A stretch of DNA of 64,000 nt from Albidovulum denitrificans (GTDB taxonomy: Bacteria > Pseudomonadota > Alphaproteobacteria > Rhodobacterales > Rhodobacteraceae), in the NCBI RefSeq assembly GCF_002973535.1, contig NZ_PVEP01000008.1, positions 1 through 64,000 on the forward strand, given 5' to 3'. Under the pieces are notes generated by a model. The model had not been told where the DNA came from. It saw nothing but the letters and a program-made list of their open reading frames with translations, and searched no databases. This document shows positions 32,809 to 41,310 of this stretch, in pieces. Each line of letters begins with the position of its first letter. Position 1 is the stretch's first letter. The translations under genes and the position numbers were made by a program.

Positions 32809-33574
32809 GGCACAAGGGCTTTCCGTCCGGCGCGGCGACAACACGATCCTGACCGGCGTCAATTTTACCATCGCACCGGGGGAGATCGTGACGATCCTCG
32901 GCCCCAACGGGTCGGGCAAATCGACGCTGATCCGGGCGCTGATCGGGCTTGAGCGGCCCAGTGCGGGCGCGGTCCGGCATCGGGCGGGTTTGCGGATCGG
33001 TTATGTGCCGCAACGCCTGCACCTTGATGCGGCGCTGCCGATGACGGTGCGCCGCTTCCTGTCGCTGCCGCACCGGGTCAGCGATGCCGCCGCCGCCGCC
33101 GTTCTGGCCCGCACCGGCGTGGCGGATCTTGGCGGGCGGCAGGTCGTGGCGCTGTCCGGCGGGCAGTTGCAGCGGGTCCTTCTGGCCCGCGCGCTTCTGG
33201 CCGAACCGCAGGTCCTTATCCTTGACGAGCCGACGCAGGGTCTCGACCAGCCGGGGGAGGCGGCGTTCTATCAGTTGCTGGAAGAGGTGCGGGCCGAAAC
33301 CGGGACGGCCGTCATCATGGTCAGCCATGACCTGCATGTGGTCATGCGCGCCTCGGACCGGGTGGTCTGCCTGAACGGGCATGTCTGCTGCGAAGGCACG
33401 CCCGAGATCGTGTCGGAGGCGCCGGAATACCGGGCGCTTTTCGGGCTGGGGACGGGCGGGACGCTGGCGCTTTACCGTCATACGCATGGGCCGGACCATG
33501 TGCATGACGGCTGCGCGCATGACCACGATCACGCCCACGCCCACGCCCACGGGCCGGAGGCCGCCGATGCCTGA
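32795..33574 (+). CDS. znuC: Zinc ABC transporter ATPase ZnuC
   Basis: A 259-residue ABC ATPase: Walker A GPNGSGKST, signature LSGGQLQRV and Walker B VLILDEPTQGLD. The chosen ATG (MPLIEAQGL) has AGGG 9 nt upstream; an ATG three codons earlier is possible. The C-terminal about 25 residues are extremely His/Asp-rich (repeats of DHDHAHAH type), a possible cytoplasmic zinc-sensing or storage tail. Overlaps znuB by 8 bp. Confidence 0.94.
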   Translation: MPLIEAQGLSVRRGDNTILTGVNFTIAPGEIVTILGPNGSGKSTLIRALIGLERPSAGAVRHRAGLRIGYVPQRLHLDAALPMTVRRFLSLPHRVSDAAAAAVLARTGVADLGGRQVVALSGGQLQRVLLARALLAEPQVLILDEPTQGLDQPGEAAFYQLLEEVRAETGTAVIMVSHDLHVVMRASDRVVCLNGHVCCEGTPEIVSEAPEYRALFGLGTGGTLALYRHTHGPDHVHDGCAHDHDHAHAHAHGPEAADA

Positions 33575-34355
33575 CACCTTCCTGATCCATGCCGCCCTTG
33601 CCGGGATCGGCCTGATGATCGCCGCCGGGCCGCTGGGTGCCTTCGTCGTCTGGCGGCGCATGGCCTATATGGGCGACGCCACCGCGCATGCGGCGCTTCT
33701 GGGGGTGGCGCTGGCGCTTCTTTCCGACCTGCCGGTCGCGCTGGGGACGGCGCTGGTGGCGCTGGTCATGGCCGCGCTGGTCACGCTTCTGTCCAGCCGT
33801 GACAGGTCGGGTGATACGATCCTTGGTGTCCTGGCGCATTCCGCGCTGGCGGTCGGACTTGTCGCGGTCTCTTTCGCGCCCGAGGTGCGCAGCGACCTGA
33901 GCAGCTTCCTGTTCGGCGACATCCTGACGGTGACGGTGGCCGATCTCCTGTGGATCTGGGGCGGAAGTGCGGTGGTCTTCGCGCTTCTGGTCTGGCGCTG
34001 GAACCCGCTTCTGACCGCGACGGTGAATGAGGAACTGGCGCAGGCCGCGGGCCTTGATCCGCGCCGGGAACGCCTTGTCCTGACCGTGGCGCTGGCGCTG
34101 GTCGTGGCGGTCGCGATCAAGATCGTGGGCGCGCTTCTGATCTCGGCCATGCTGATCGTTCCGGCGGCGGCGGCGCGCAGTTTCGCGCGCACGCCCGAGG
34201 CGATGGCGGCGATGGCGGTCCTGATCGGCTGCGTGGCGGTTCTGGCCGGGCTTTGGGGCTCTCTCACCTTCGACACGCCTGCGGGGCCAAGCATCGTGGT
34301 CGCGGCGGCCGCCATCTTTGCCGCCAGCCTCGGCTTTCGCCAACGCGCCCGCTAG
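33567..34355 (+). CDS. znuB: Zinc ABC transporter permease ZnuB
   Basis: A 262-residue inner-membrane permease of the ABC-3 metal family with about eight hydrophobic helices. The MAYMGDATAHAALLGVAL segment is the family signature near residue 33. The start is the ATG overlapping the znuC 3' end; a longer upstream frame is antisense-like and Thr/Pro-biased. Completes ZnuABC for high-affinity zinc uptake. Confidence 0.93.
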   Translation: MPDTFLIHAALAGIGLMIAAGPLGAFVVWRRMAYMGDATAHAALLGVALALLSDLPVALGTALVALVMAALVTLLSSRDRSGDTILGVLAHSALAVGLVAVSFAPEVRSDLSSFLFGDILTVTVADLLWIWGGSAVVFALLVWRWNPLLTATVNEELAQAAGLDPRRERLVLTVALALVVAVAIKIVGALLISAMLIVPAAAARSFARTPEAMAAMAVLIGCVAVLAGLWGSLTFDTPAGPSIVVAAAAIFAASLGFRQRAR

Positions 34356-34410
34356 AAATCCCCGCCCCCTGCCGCTATGCCCGGAACGGAACGAGGCCGG
34401 GGAGGGGACG

Positions 34411-35916
34411 ATGACCAACCATCTGCATGACGGGCTGCTGGCGCCGCATGAGGGGCGCGGGACGGTGTTCCTGCATCTGCCCGACGGATCGACCGTGACC
34501 CATGGCGCGTTCTGCACGCTTGCGGCGCGCTATGGCGCGGCCCTTGTCGGCGCGGGGCTGCAACCGGGCGACCGGGTGGCGCTGCAACTGGAGAAAAGCG
34601 TTCACATGCTGGCGGTGATCGCCGGGGCGATCCGGCAGGGCATCGTCTTCCTGCCGCTGAACACCGCCTATACGCCCGCCGAGATTTCCTATTTCGTGAC
34701 CGATGCGGGGGCGAAGCTTGTGCTTTGCGATGGCCGGAACGAAGCCGCGCTGACACCCGTGGCCCGCGCCGCCGGGGCGGGGGTTGGGGTTCTGAACGCC
34801 GATGGCACCGGGTCATTCGCGCAACGGTCGGCGGGCCTTGATCCGCTGCCGGTCTGTCCCGCCGGTCCGGGGGACCTTGCCGCGTTCCTCTATACCTCAG
34901 GTACGACGGGGCGGTCGAAGGGCGCGATGCTGAGCCATGACAACCTGCTGTCGAACGCGCGGGTGCTTGTCGAGTACTGGCGTTTCACCGCGGATGACGT
35001 GCTGCTTCACGCGCTGCCGATCTTTCACACCCACGGGCTTTTCGTGGCGACCAATGTGGCGCTTCTGGCGGGCGGGCCGATGATCTTCCTGCCGAAGTTC
35101 GACGCAGAGGAGGTGATCCGCCACCTGCCCCGCGCCACCGCGATGATGGGCGTGCCGACCTTCTACACAAGGCTTCTGGACGACCCCCGGCTGGACCGGA
35201 ACCTGACGGCGGGGATGCGGCTTTTCATTTCCGGCTCTGCCCCCCTTCTGGCCGAGACGCACCGGCAATGGGAGACGCGGACGGGCCATCGCATCCTGGA
35301 ACGCTATGGCATGACCGAAACCAACATGAATACTTCGAACCCCTATGACGGGGACCGGCGCGCCGGGACGGTGGGTTTCCCGCTTCCCGGTGTCGAGGTG
35401 AAGATCTGCGACGCCTCAGGGGCCGAATTGCCCAGGGGGGAGATCGGGACACTGGAGGTGCGCGGGCCGAACGTGTTCCAGGGCTATTGGCAGATGCCCG
35501 AGAAGACGGCGGAGGAGCTTCGCCCCGACGGCTTCTTCATCACCGGCGATCTGGGGTTCATGGATGCGGACGGCTATGTGACCATCGTCGGGCGCGCGAA
35601 GGATCTGGTGATCTCCGGCGGGTTCAACGTCTATCCGAAGGAGGTGGAGCTGGTGCTGGACGATCTGCCTGGCGTGCTGGAAAGCGCGGTGATCGGCGTC
35701 CCGCATCCCGATTTCGGTGAGGCGGTCGTGGCGGTGCTGGTGCCTGAGCCGGGGGCGGCGCCGGACCCTGACAGCGTCGCGGCGCAGATCGCCGACCGGC
35801 TGGCGAGGTTCAAGCTGCCCAAGCGCGTCGTGCTGCGCGAGGCTTTGCCGCGCAACACGATGGGCAAGGTACAGAAGAACGTGCTGCGCGACGAGTTGAA
35901 GGGGCTGTTCGGGTAG
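34411..35916 (+). CDS. matB: Malonyl-CoA synthetase (MatB-type acyl-CoA synthetase)
   Basis: A 501-residue ANL-superfamily ligase that converts malonate (or methylmalonate), CoA and ATP to malonyl-CoA. AMP-binding motif YTSGTTGRSKG around residues 164-174, ERYGMTETNMNTSNPY typical of MatB, and hinge/C-domain ending in NTMGKVQKNVLR with the catalytic Lys. GGAGGGG lies 4 nt before the ATG. No malonyl-CoA decarboxylase or malonate transporter gene is adjacent. Stop is 5 bp before repeat copy 3. Confidence 0.88.
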   Translation: MTNHLHDGLLAPHEGRGTVFLHLPDGSTVTHGAFCTLAARYGAALVGAGLQPGDRVALQLEKSVHMLAVIAGAIRQGIVFLPLNTAYTPAEISYFVTDAGAKLVLCDGRNEAALTPVARAAGAGVGVLNADGTGSFAQRSAGLDPLPVCPAGPGDLAAFLYTSGTTGRSKGAMLSHDNLLSNARVLVEYWRFTADDVLLHALPIFHTHGLFVATNVALLAGGPMIFLPKFDAEEVIRHLPRATAMMGVPTFYTRLLDDPRLDRNLTAGMRLFISGSAPLLAETHRQWETRTGHRILERYGMTETNMNTSNPYDGDRRAGTVGFPLPGVEVKICDASGAELPRGEIGTLEVRGPNVFQGYWQMPEKTAEELRPDGFFITGDLGFMDADGYVTIVGRAKDLVISGGFNVYPKEVELVLDDLPGVLESAVIGVPHPDFGEAVVAVLVPEPGAAPDPDSVAAQIADRLARFKLPKRVVLREALPRNTMGKVQKNVLRDELKGLFG

Positions 35917-35920
35917 GGCC

Positions 35921-36013
35921 TATGGCATTTCGGGTTTACACTGACTCAGAATTTGAACTTGTTTCGTTCGAATTCTGATACTTCCTTTCACAACGCAAAC
36001 CCGAAACGCTTTA
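35921..36013 (+). repeat. 93-bp inverted-repeat element, copy 3 (MITE-like)
   Basis: TA at both boundaries, same orientation and length as copy 1, with a few substitutions (TGGCATTT at the left end; one arm of the inner palindrome reads CAGAATTTGAAC). It completely fills the gap between matB and ugd. The right-end TA plus A is, on the minus strand, the TAA stop codon of ugd. Confidence 0.8.
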
Positions 36014-37315
36014 GCGGCCCACACCCGCATAGGCCTCAAACCCCGCGGCTTCGGCGTCGTTCGGGGAATAGATGTTGCGCAGGTCGGCCATGCGAGCCTG
36101 TTTCATTCCGGCGGCCATGCGCGGCAGGTCAAGGGCGCGGAACTCATTCCACTCCGTCAGGATGACGACGATGTCGGCACCTTCGGTCGCGGCATAGGGA
36201 TCGTCCAGCCAGCTGACGCCGGGCAGCAGATGCTCCCCCTCGCGCCGGCCTTGGGGATCGACGACGCGGACCTTGGCGCCACCGCCCACCAGCGCCGGGA
36301 CGATGGTCAGCGCGGGCGCGTCGCGCATGTCGTCGGTGTTCGGCTTGAAGGTCACGCCAAGGACCGCGATGGTCTTGCCGTTGACCGATCCGTCGCCGAG
36401 GTCGAGGACCTTTTCGATCATCCGGCGCTTGATCTCGTCATTCACCTTGATGACCGTTTCGACGATCTGCATGGGCGAGGCGTAATCCTGCCCGATCCGG
36501 GCCAGCGCGGTGGTGTCCTTGGGGAAACAGGACCCGCCGTAACCAGGACCGGCATGCAGGAACTTGTTCCCGATCCGGTTATCAAGGCCCATGCCCTTCG
36601 ACACCTGCTTCACATCGGCGCCGACCTTTTCGCAAAGCCGGGCGATTTCGTTGATGAAGGTGATCTTGGTCGCGAGGAAGGCGTTGGCGGCGTATTTGAT
36701 CATCTCCGCCGTTTCCAGATCGGTGTAGAGGATCGGGAAATCGCGCAGGAAGAGCGGGCGGTAGATCTCGCCCATCACGGTCTTGGCGCGGTCCGAAGTG
36801 GTGCCGACGACGACCCGGTCGGGGCGCATGAAATCGTCGATCGCCGCACCTTCGCGCAGGAATTCGGGGTTGGAGGCGACATCGAATGCCTTGCCCGGCG
36901 CGGCGGCTTCGACCACGGCGCGCACCTTGGCGTTGGTGCCGACCGGAACGGTGGATTTCGTGACGATGACGGCATAGCCGGTCAGCGCTTCGGCAATCTC
37001 TTCCGCCGCGGCCATCACATAGGTCAGGTCGGCGTGGCCGTCACCGCGCCGCGTTGGGGTGCCGACGGCGATGAAGACGGCATCCGCCCCGTCCACGGCG
37101 GCCTTCAGATCGCCGGTAAACTCAAGCCGCCCCGCCGCGACGTTCTTGGCCATCAGCACGTCAAGGCCGGGTTCGTAGATCGGCACCTCGCCACGGGTCA
37201 GCATCTCGACCTTGCGGGGGTCCTTGTCGACGCAGATCACGTTATGGCCGAAATCCGAAAGACAAACACCGGAAACAAGGCCGACATAGCCGGTGCCGAT
37301 CATCGCGATCTTCAT
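36011..37315 (-). CDS. ugd: UDP-glucose 6-dehydrogenase
   Basis: A 434-residue NAD-dependent enzyme that oxidises UDP-glucose twice to UDP-glucuronate for capsule, LPS or exopolysaccharide. Rossmann motif GTGYVGLVSG at residues 7-16, catalytic Cys263 in GPGYGGSCFPKD, and the C-terminal NDP-sugar domain (GVTFKPNTDDMRDAP). AGGG 9 nt before the ATG supports the start. Its stop codon is provided by repeat copy 3. No glycan genes are adjacent. Confidence 0.94.
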   Translation of the reverse strand: MKIAMIGTGYVGLVSGVCLSDFGHNVICVDKDPRKVEMLTRGEVPIYEPGLDVLMAKNVAAGRLEFTGDLKAAVDGADAVFIAVGTPTRRGDGHADLTYVMAAAEEIAEALTGYAVIVTKSTVPVGTNAKVRAVVEAAAPGKAFDVASNPEFLREGAAIDDFMRPDRVVVGTTSDRAKTVMGEIYRPLFLRDFPILYTDLETAEMIKYAANAFLATKITFINEIARLCEKVGADVKQVSKGMGLDNRIGNKFLHAGPGYGGSCFPKDTTALARIGQDYASPMQIVETVIKVNDEIKRRMIEKVLDLGDGSVNGKTIAVLGVTFKPNTDDMRDAPALTIVPALVGGGAKVRVVDPQGRREGEHLLPGVSWLDDPYAATEGADIVVILTEWNEFRALDLPRMAAGMKQARMADLRNIYSPNDAEAAGFEAYAGVGR

Positions 37316-37368
37316 GAATGCGCCCTCATGCAAATTTCTGGCCCGTCATGGGACGAAGGCGCGGGACG

Positions 37369-37374
37369 TGTCAA
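37369..37374 (-). promoter_or_regulatory. Candidate -35 element for ugd
   Basis: TTGACA on the minus strand, 54-59 bp upstream of the ugd start. The matching -10 (CCATGA, 17 bp downstream) is poor, so only the -35 similarity supports it. Further upstream, ACCCGGC-N8-GCCGGGT (37388-37409) forms a hairpin 47 bp past the end of the DadA-like gene. Confidence 0.3.
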
Positions 37375-37455
37375 TGGTGCGCAAAGGACCCGGCGGGACG
37401 CTGCCGGGTTTGTTCCGGTTTTGCGTACAATTGCGCGAATGCGGCGGTCTTGGGA

Positions 37456-38691
37456 TCAGAACCGTCCGGGCCGGGTCAGGGCCAGCAGCGGGTGGGCCGA
37501 TCTGCCGGTGACGATGCCCGCGACCATCTCGGCCGTCACGGGGGCAAGGGTCAGGCCGATATGGCCATGACCATAGGCGTGGATCACGGTGTCGCCCGCC
37601 GCCGACGGCCCGATCACCGGAAGCGAATCCGGGATCGAGGGGCGAAACCCCATCCATTCGCGGCTGCGCGGACCGAGATCGGGAAAAACCTCTGCCACGC
37701 CTTCGGCGATCCGGCACAGGCGGTGGGCGGAGGGTGGCGCCGTCAGCCCGCCAAGCTCGACCGTTCCCGCCGCGCGCAAACGGCCGCGCATCGGGCAAAG
37801 GTAAAAGCCGCGCGATGTGGGGCAGACCGGGCGCGAGAGGCGCGGCTGGGCCATGTCCCATTCCAGATGATAGCCGCGTTCGGTGTCCAGCGGGACCCGG
37901 TCGCCCGCCTGCAAGGCAAGGTCGCGGCCATGCGCGCCCGCGGCGATCACGGCATGACGCGCCTTGACCGACAGGCCGGGGCCGGAGAGGCGGACCCGCC
38001 CGCCGTCGCGCGACAGGGTCGTGACCTTGCCCTTGACCAGCGCCGCGCCCGCCGCCTGCGTCCGTTCGGCCAGAAGGCCCATGACCGCGCCGGGATCGGT
38101 CAGGAAAAGGGCGCCGCGAAAGAAGGCCGCGCCGCCGGCCTCCACCGGCAGGGTGGGTTCAAGGGCGGCAAGGTCCGGCGCGGGCAGCAGTTCGACGGTT
38201 GCGCCAAGGGTGCGGCGGAAGGCCATGTCGCTGGCGGCGGCGCGGTATTCGGCGTCGCTCCGGTACCAGTAAAGGCAGCCCCGGTCCTGAAGGAAGGCAT
38301 CGGCGCCGATCTCCGCCGCCAGCGTCGTCCAGCGCGGCGCGGCGTCGGCGAGAAGGGCGGCCAGCGCCTGCGCATTCGCCCGCGCGGCCCCCGGCAGCGA
38401 CTGGCGCGCGAAACGAAGAAGCCAGGGCGCCAGCGTCGGCAGCGCGGCCTTGCGGATCGACAGGGGAGAGTTGCGGTCAAAAAGCAGGCCGGGCAGGTTG
38501 CGCAGGACATCGGGCGTGCCGACCGGCTGCACGGCATAATCGGCGATGGTCCCCGCATTGCCGTAGGACGCGCCCGATCCGGGCGGTTCAGGGTCGATCA
38601 GCAAGACCTCTCGCCCCTCGGAGGCAAGCCGGTGCGCGATGGCAAGGCCCACGACCCCGGCGCCGATGACGGCGGTTTCGACCGTCTCCAT
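37456..38691 (-). CDS. FAD-dependent amino-acid oxidase/dehydrogenase (DadA/glycine oxidase-like)
   Basis: A 411-residue DAO-family flavoprotein: N-terminal AVIGAGVVGLAIAHRL and ASYGNAGTI motifs as in D-amino acid dehydrogenase DadA, with a C-terminal GHGHIGLTLAP segment closing the FAD site. It likely deaminates a D-amino acid or glycine-like compound, passing electrons to quinone or O2. It follows the alcohol dehydrogenase by 45 bp on the same strand, so it may process the amino acid liberated by that pathway; the real substrate is unknown. Confidence 0.83.
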   Translation of the reverse strand: METVETAVIGAGVVGLAIAHRLASEGREVLLIDPEPPGSGASYGNAGTIADYAVQPVGTPDVLRNLPGLLFDRNSPLSIRKAALPTLAPWLLRFARQSLPGAARANAQALAALLADAAPRWTTLAAEIGADAFLQDRGCLYWYRSDAEYRAAASDMAFRRTLGATVELLPAPDLAALEPTLPVEAGGAAFFRGALFLTDPGAVMGLLAERTQAAGAALVKGKVTTLSRDGGRVRLSGPGLSVKARHAVIAAGAHGRDLALQAGDRVPLDTERGYHLEWDMAQPRLSRPVCPTSRGFYLCPMRGRLRAAGTVELGGLTAPPSAHRLCRIAEGVAEVFPDLGPRSREWMGFRPSIPDSLPVIGPSAAGDTVIHAYGHGHIGLTLAPVTAEMVAGIVTGRSAHPLLALTRPGRF

Positions 38692-38736
38692 CAGCGGGGC
38701 CGGTGACGTCGGGCGGCCATGGGCCGCCCGTTCTGG

Positions 38737-39885
38737 TCACATGCAGGCATCATAGAGCTTGCGGGTGTTTTCCTTCGTCATCTCGATCGGGTTGCCACCG
38801 CAGGACGGATCCTCAAGCGCCATCTCGGTCAATTCGTCCAGCCGCGCGGCTTCAACCCCCATCGCCGTCAGGTTTTCCGGGATGGAGAGCCTTGCGCGCA
38901 GGTCCATGACCGCCGCGCGGAAGCCGTCGAACCCACCGGAAATGCCCAGATAGGCGGCGGCCTTTACGATCCGGTCCTCGATGGCAGAGCGGTTGAAATC
39001 CAGCACCATCGGCATGACGACCGCATTCGTGGTCCCGTGATGGGTGCCATAGACCGCGCCGACGGGATGCGACAGCGAATGGATCGCGCCAAGCCCCTTC
39101 TGGAACGCGACCGCGCCCATCGCGGCGGCGGACATCATGTTTGCCCGCGCCTCAAGGTCGTTCGGGGTATCGTAGACCTTGGGCAGGTTTTCGAACACCA
39201 GCCGCATGCCTTCCAGGGCGATGCCCTGGCTCATCGGGTGGTAGAAGGGGCTGGAATAGGCTTCAAGACAATGGGCCAGCGCGTCCATGCCGGTGCCTGC
39301 GGTGATGAATTTCGGCATCCCCACGGTCAACTCCGGGTCGCAGATGGTGACGGCGGGCAGCAGCTTCGGGTGGAAGATGATCTTTTTCTTGTGGGTCTGG
39401 CTGTTGGTCAGGACGCCCGCGCGGCCGACCTCGGACCCCGTCCCGGCGGTGGTCGGCACGGCGATGATCGGGGCGATGGTCGCGGGGTTCGCCCGTGTCC
39501 ACCAGTCGCCGATATCCTCAAGATCCCAGACGCTGACGGTCTGATCCACCATCAGCGCGATCATCTTGCCAAGGTCAAGCGCCGAGCCGCCGCCAAAGCA
39601 GACCACGCCGTCATGGCCGCCCGCGCGGAATACCTTCAGCCCGGCCACCATGTTCGCCTCGTTGGGGTTGGGATCGACCTCGGAAAAGACCGCGCGGCCA
39701 AGCCCGGCCGCGTCGAGGATGTCGAGCGCCCCGGCCGTGATCGGCAGGGCGGCCAGCGCCTTGTCGGTGACCAGCAGCGGCTTTTTCATGCCGACGGCCT
39801 TGCAGTGATCGGCAAGCTCCCTGATGCGGCCGGGGCCGAACTTGATGGCGGTGGGGTAGGACCAGTTGGCGGTAGGCACGTTCAT
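38737..39885 (-). CDS. Iron-containing (type III) alcohol dehydrogenase
   Basis: A 382-residue group III ADH. NAD-binding GGGSALDLGK at about 97-106 and TTAGTGSEVG; metal ligands in DALAHCLEAYSS and SLSHPVGAVYGTHHG. It reversibly oxidises a primary alcohol to aldehyde. Its ATG overlaps the aldehyde dehydrogenase stop (ATGA), so the pair is translationally coupled: alcohol to aldehyde to acid. Context suggests a gamma-glutamylated amino alcohol as substrate. Confidence 0.88.
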   Translation of the reverse strand: MNVPTANWSYPTAIKFGPGRIRELADHCKAVGMKKPLLVTDKALAALPITAGALDILDAAGLGRAVFSEVDPNPNEANMVAGLKVFRAGGHDGVVCFGGGSALDLGKMIALMVDQTVSVWDLEDIGDWWTRANPATIAPIIAVPTTAGTGSEVGRAGVLTNSQTHKKKIIFHPKLLPAVTICDPELTVGMPKFITAGTGMDALAHCLEAYSSPFYHPMSQGIALEGMRLVFENLPKVYDTPNDLEARANMMSAAAMGAVAFQKGLGAIHSLSHPVGAVYGTHHGTTNAVVMPMVLDFNRSAIEDRIVKAAAYLGISGGFDGFRAAVMDLRARLSIPENLTAMGVEAARLDELTEMALEDPSCGGNPIEMTKENTRKLYDACM

Positions 39886-41270
39886 TTCGTCACCTTCTTG
39901 AGATGGTAGGATTTGGGCCGGGTCACGGATTGGTAGCCAAGTACCGACAGCCCCGCGCCGCGCCCGGTATCCTTGCAGCCGGTCCAGCAGAGCGCCGGGT
40001 CGAGGTAATCGCAGCGGTTCTGGAACACGGTGCCGGTCTCGATCTGCCGCCCGATCCGCGCCGCGCGCTCGCTGTCCGCTGTCCAGAGCGAGGCGGTCAG
40101 CCCATAGTCGCAGTCGTTCATCATGGCGACTGCATGCGCGTCATCCTTGACCGGCATGATGCCGACGACGGGGCCAAAGCTTTCCTCGCGCATCACCCGC
40201 ATCTCGTGGTTCACATTGACGAGGATCTGCGGCGCGAGATAGGCGCCGCCGTCATCCTCGGGGAAAAGCGCCGGGTCGATCAGTGCCGTCGCGCCATCGG
40301 TGATCGCATCGGCAATCTGGCTGCGGACCGTTTCGGCGAAGCGCTTGTTGGCCATCGGGCCGATGGTGGTCGCGGCGTCGAACGGGTTGCCGAGCTTGAG
40401 GGTCTTCACCCAGGCTACGGCCTTTTCGACGAAGGCGTCGTAAAGGCTTTCGTGGACATAGATCCGTTCAATCCCGCAGCAGCACTGACCGGCGTTGAAC
40501 ATCGCGCCGTCCATCAGGCTGTCGACGGCGGCGTCCAGATCGGCGTCCTCCATGACATAGCCGGGGTCCTTGCCGCCCAGTTCAAGCCCCACCGGCGTAA
40601 AGGTCCCGGCGGCGGCGCGTTCCATCGCCTGCCCGCCCCCGACCGAGCCGGTGAAGTTCACGAAGCCGAAGGCGCGTTGGCCGATCAGGTCCTCGGTGAC
40701 GGAATGGTCGAGAACGACGTTCTGGAACACATCCTCCGGCACGCCCGCGGCATGGAACGCCTCGGCCAGCCGTTCGCCCACCAGAAGGGTCTGGGTCGCG
40801 TGCTTCAGGATCACCGTGTTCCCGGCGATCAGCGCAGGCACCAGCGTGTTGATCGCGGTCATGTAGGGATAATTCCAGGGCGCAACGATGAAGACCACGC
40901 CGAAGGGTTCGCGTTCGATGCGGCGTTCGAAGAGGTTGGAGTTTTCCACCACCATCGGCGCCAGCGCATCGGCCGCAATCCCGGCCATATAGGTCGTGCG
41001 TTCGTTCATGCCGCCGAATTCGCCGCCGTAGCGGGTGGGGCGGCCCATCTGCCAGGCCAGTTCCTCGACCACGCGGTCCTTCATCCCGTTCAGGACCTCG
41101 ACACCGGCCTTCACCAGCGCGATACGCTCCTCAAGCGGGCGCGCGGCCCAACCGGCCTGCGCGGCGCGGGCGCGGGCCACGGCGGCCTCGGCCTCAACCA
41201 GCGTCAGGGCCGGACGCTCGGCATAGACCCGCCCGTCGACGGGCGAGATACATTGGATCATCTTGGTCAT
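39882..41270 (-). CDS. NAD(P)-dependent aldehyde dehydrogenase
   Basis: A 462-residue ALDH: VAPWNYPY cofactor motif at about 125-132, GFVNFTGSVGGG turn, general base Glu in LELGGKDP and the nucleophilic Cys in FNAGQCCCGIERIYV. Length is slightly below the usual 480-500. GAGGA lies 5 nt before the ATG. Encoded between the glutamine-synthetase-like gene and the alcohol dehydrogenase, it likely oxidises the gamma-glutamyl-amino aldehyde, analogous to PuuC in putrescine breakdown. Confidence 0.88.
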   Translation of the reverse strand: MTKMIQCISPVDGRVYAERPALTLVEAEAAVARARAAQAGWAARPLEERIALVKAGVEVLNGMKDRVVEELAWQMGRPTRYGGEFGGMNERTTYMAGIAADALAPMVVENSNLFERRIEREPFGVVFIVAPWNYPYMTAINTLVPALIAGNTVILKHATQTLLVGERLAEAFHAAGVPEDVFQNVVLDHSVTEDLIGQRAFGFVNFTGSVGGGQAMERAAAGTFTPVGLELGGKDPGYVMEDADLDAAVDSLMDGAMFNAGQCCCGIERIYVHESLYDAFVEKAVAWVKTLKLGNPFDAATTIGPMANKRFAETVRSQIADAITDGATALIDPALFPEDDGGAYLAPQILVNVNHEMRVMREESFGPVVGIMPVKDDAHAVAMMNDCDYGLTASLWTADSERAARIGRQIETGTVFQNRCDYLDPALCWTGCKDTGRGAGLSVLGYQSVTRPKSYHLKKVTK

Positions 41271-41310
41271 CTGGTCCTCACTTGGCGCTATCGGCGCCCT
41301 TCGACGGCCT

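Noticed and set aside
33535-33560. Short GC-rich direct repeats (CCCACGCC) considered as a CRISPR-like or regulatory repeat
   Set aside because: They are codons for the His/Ala-rich ZnuC tail, without spacers or array structure.
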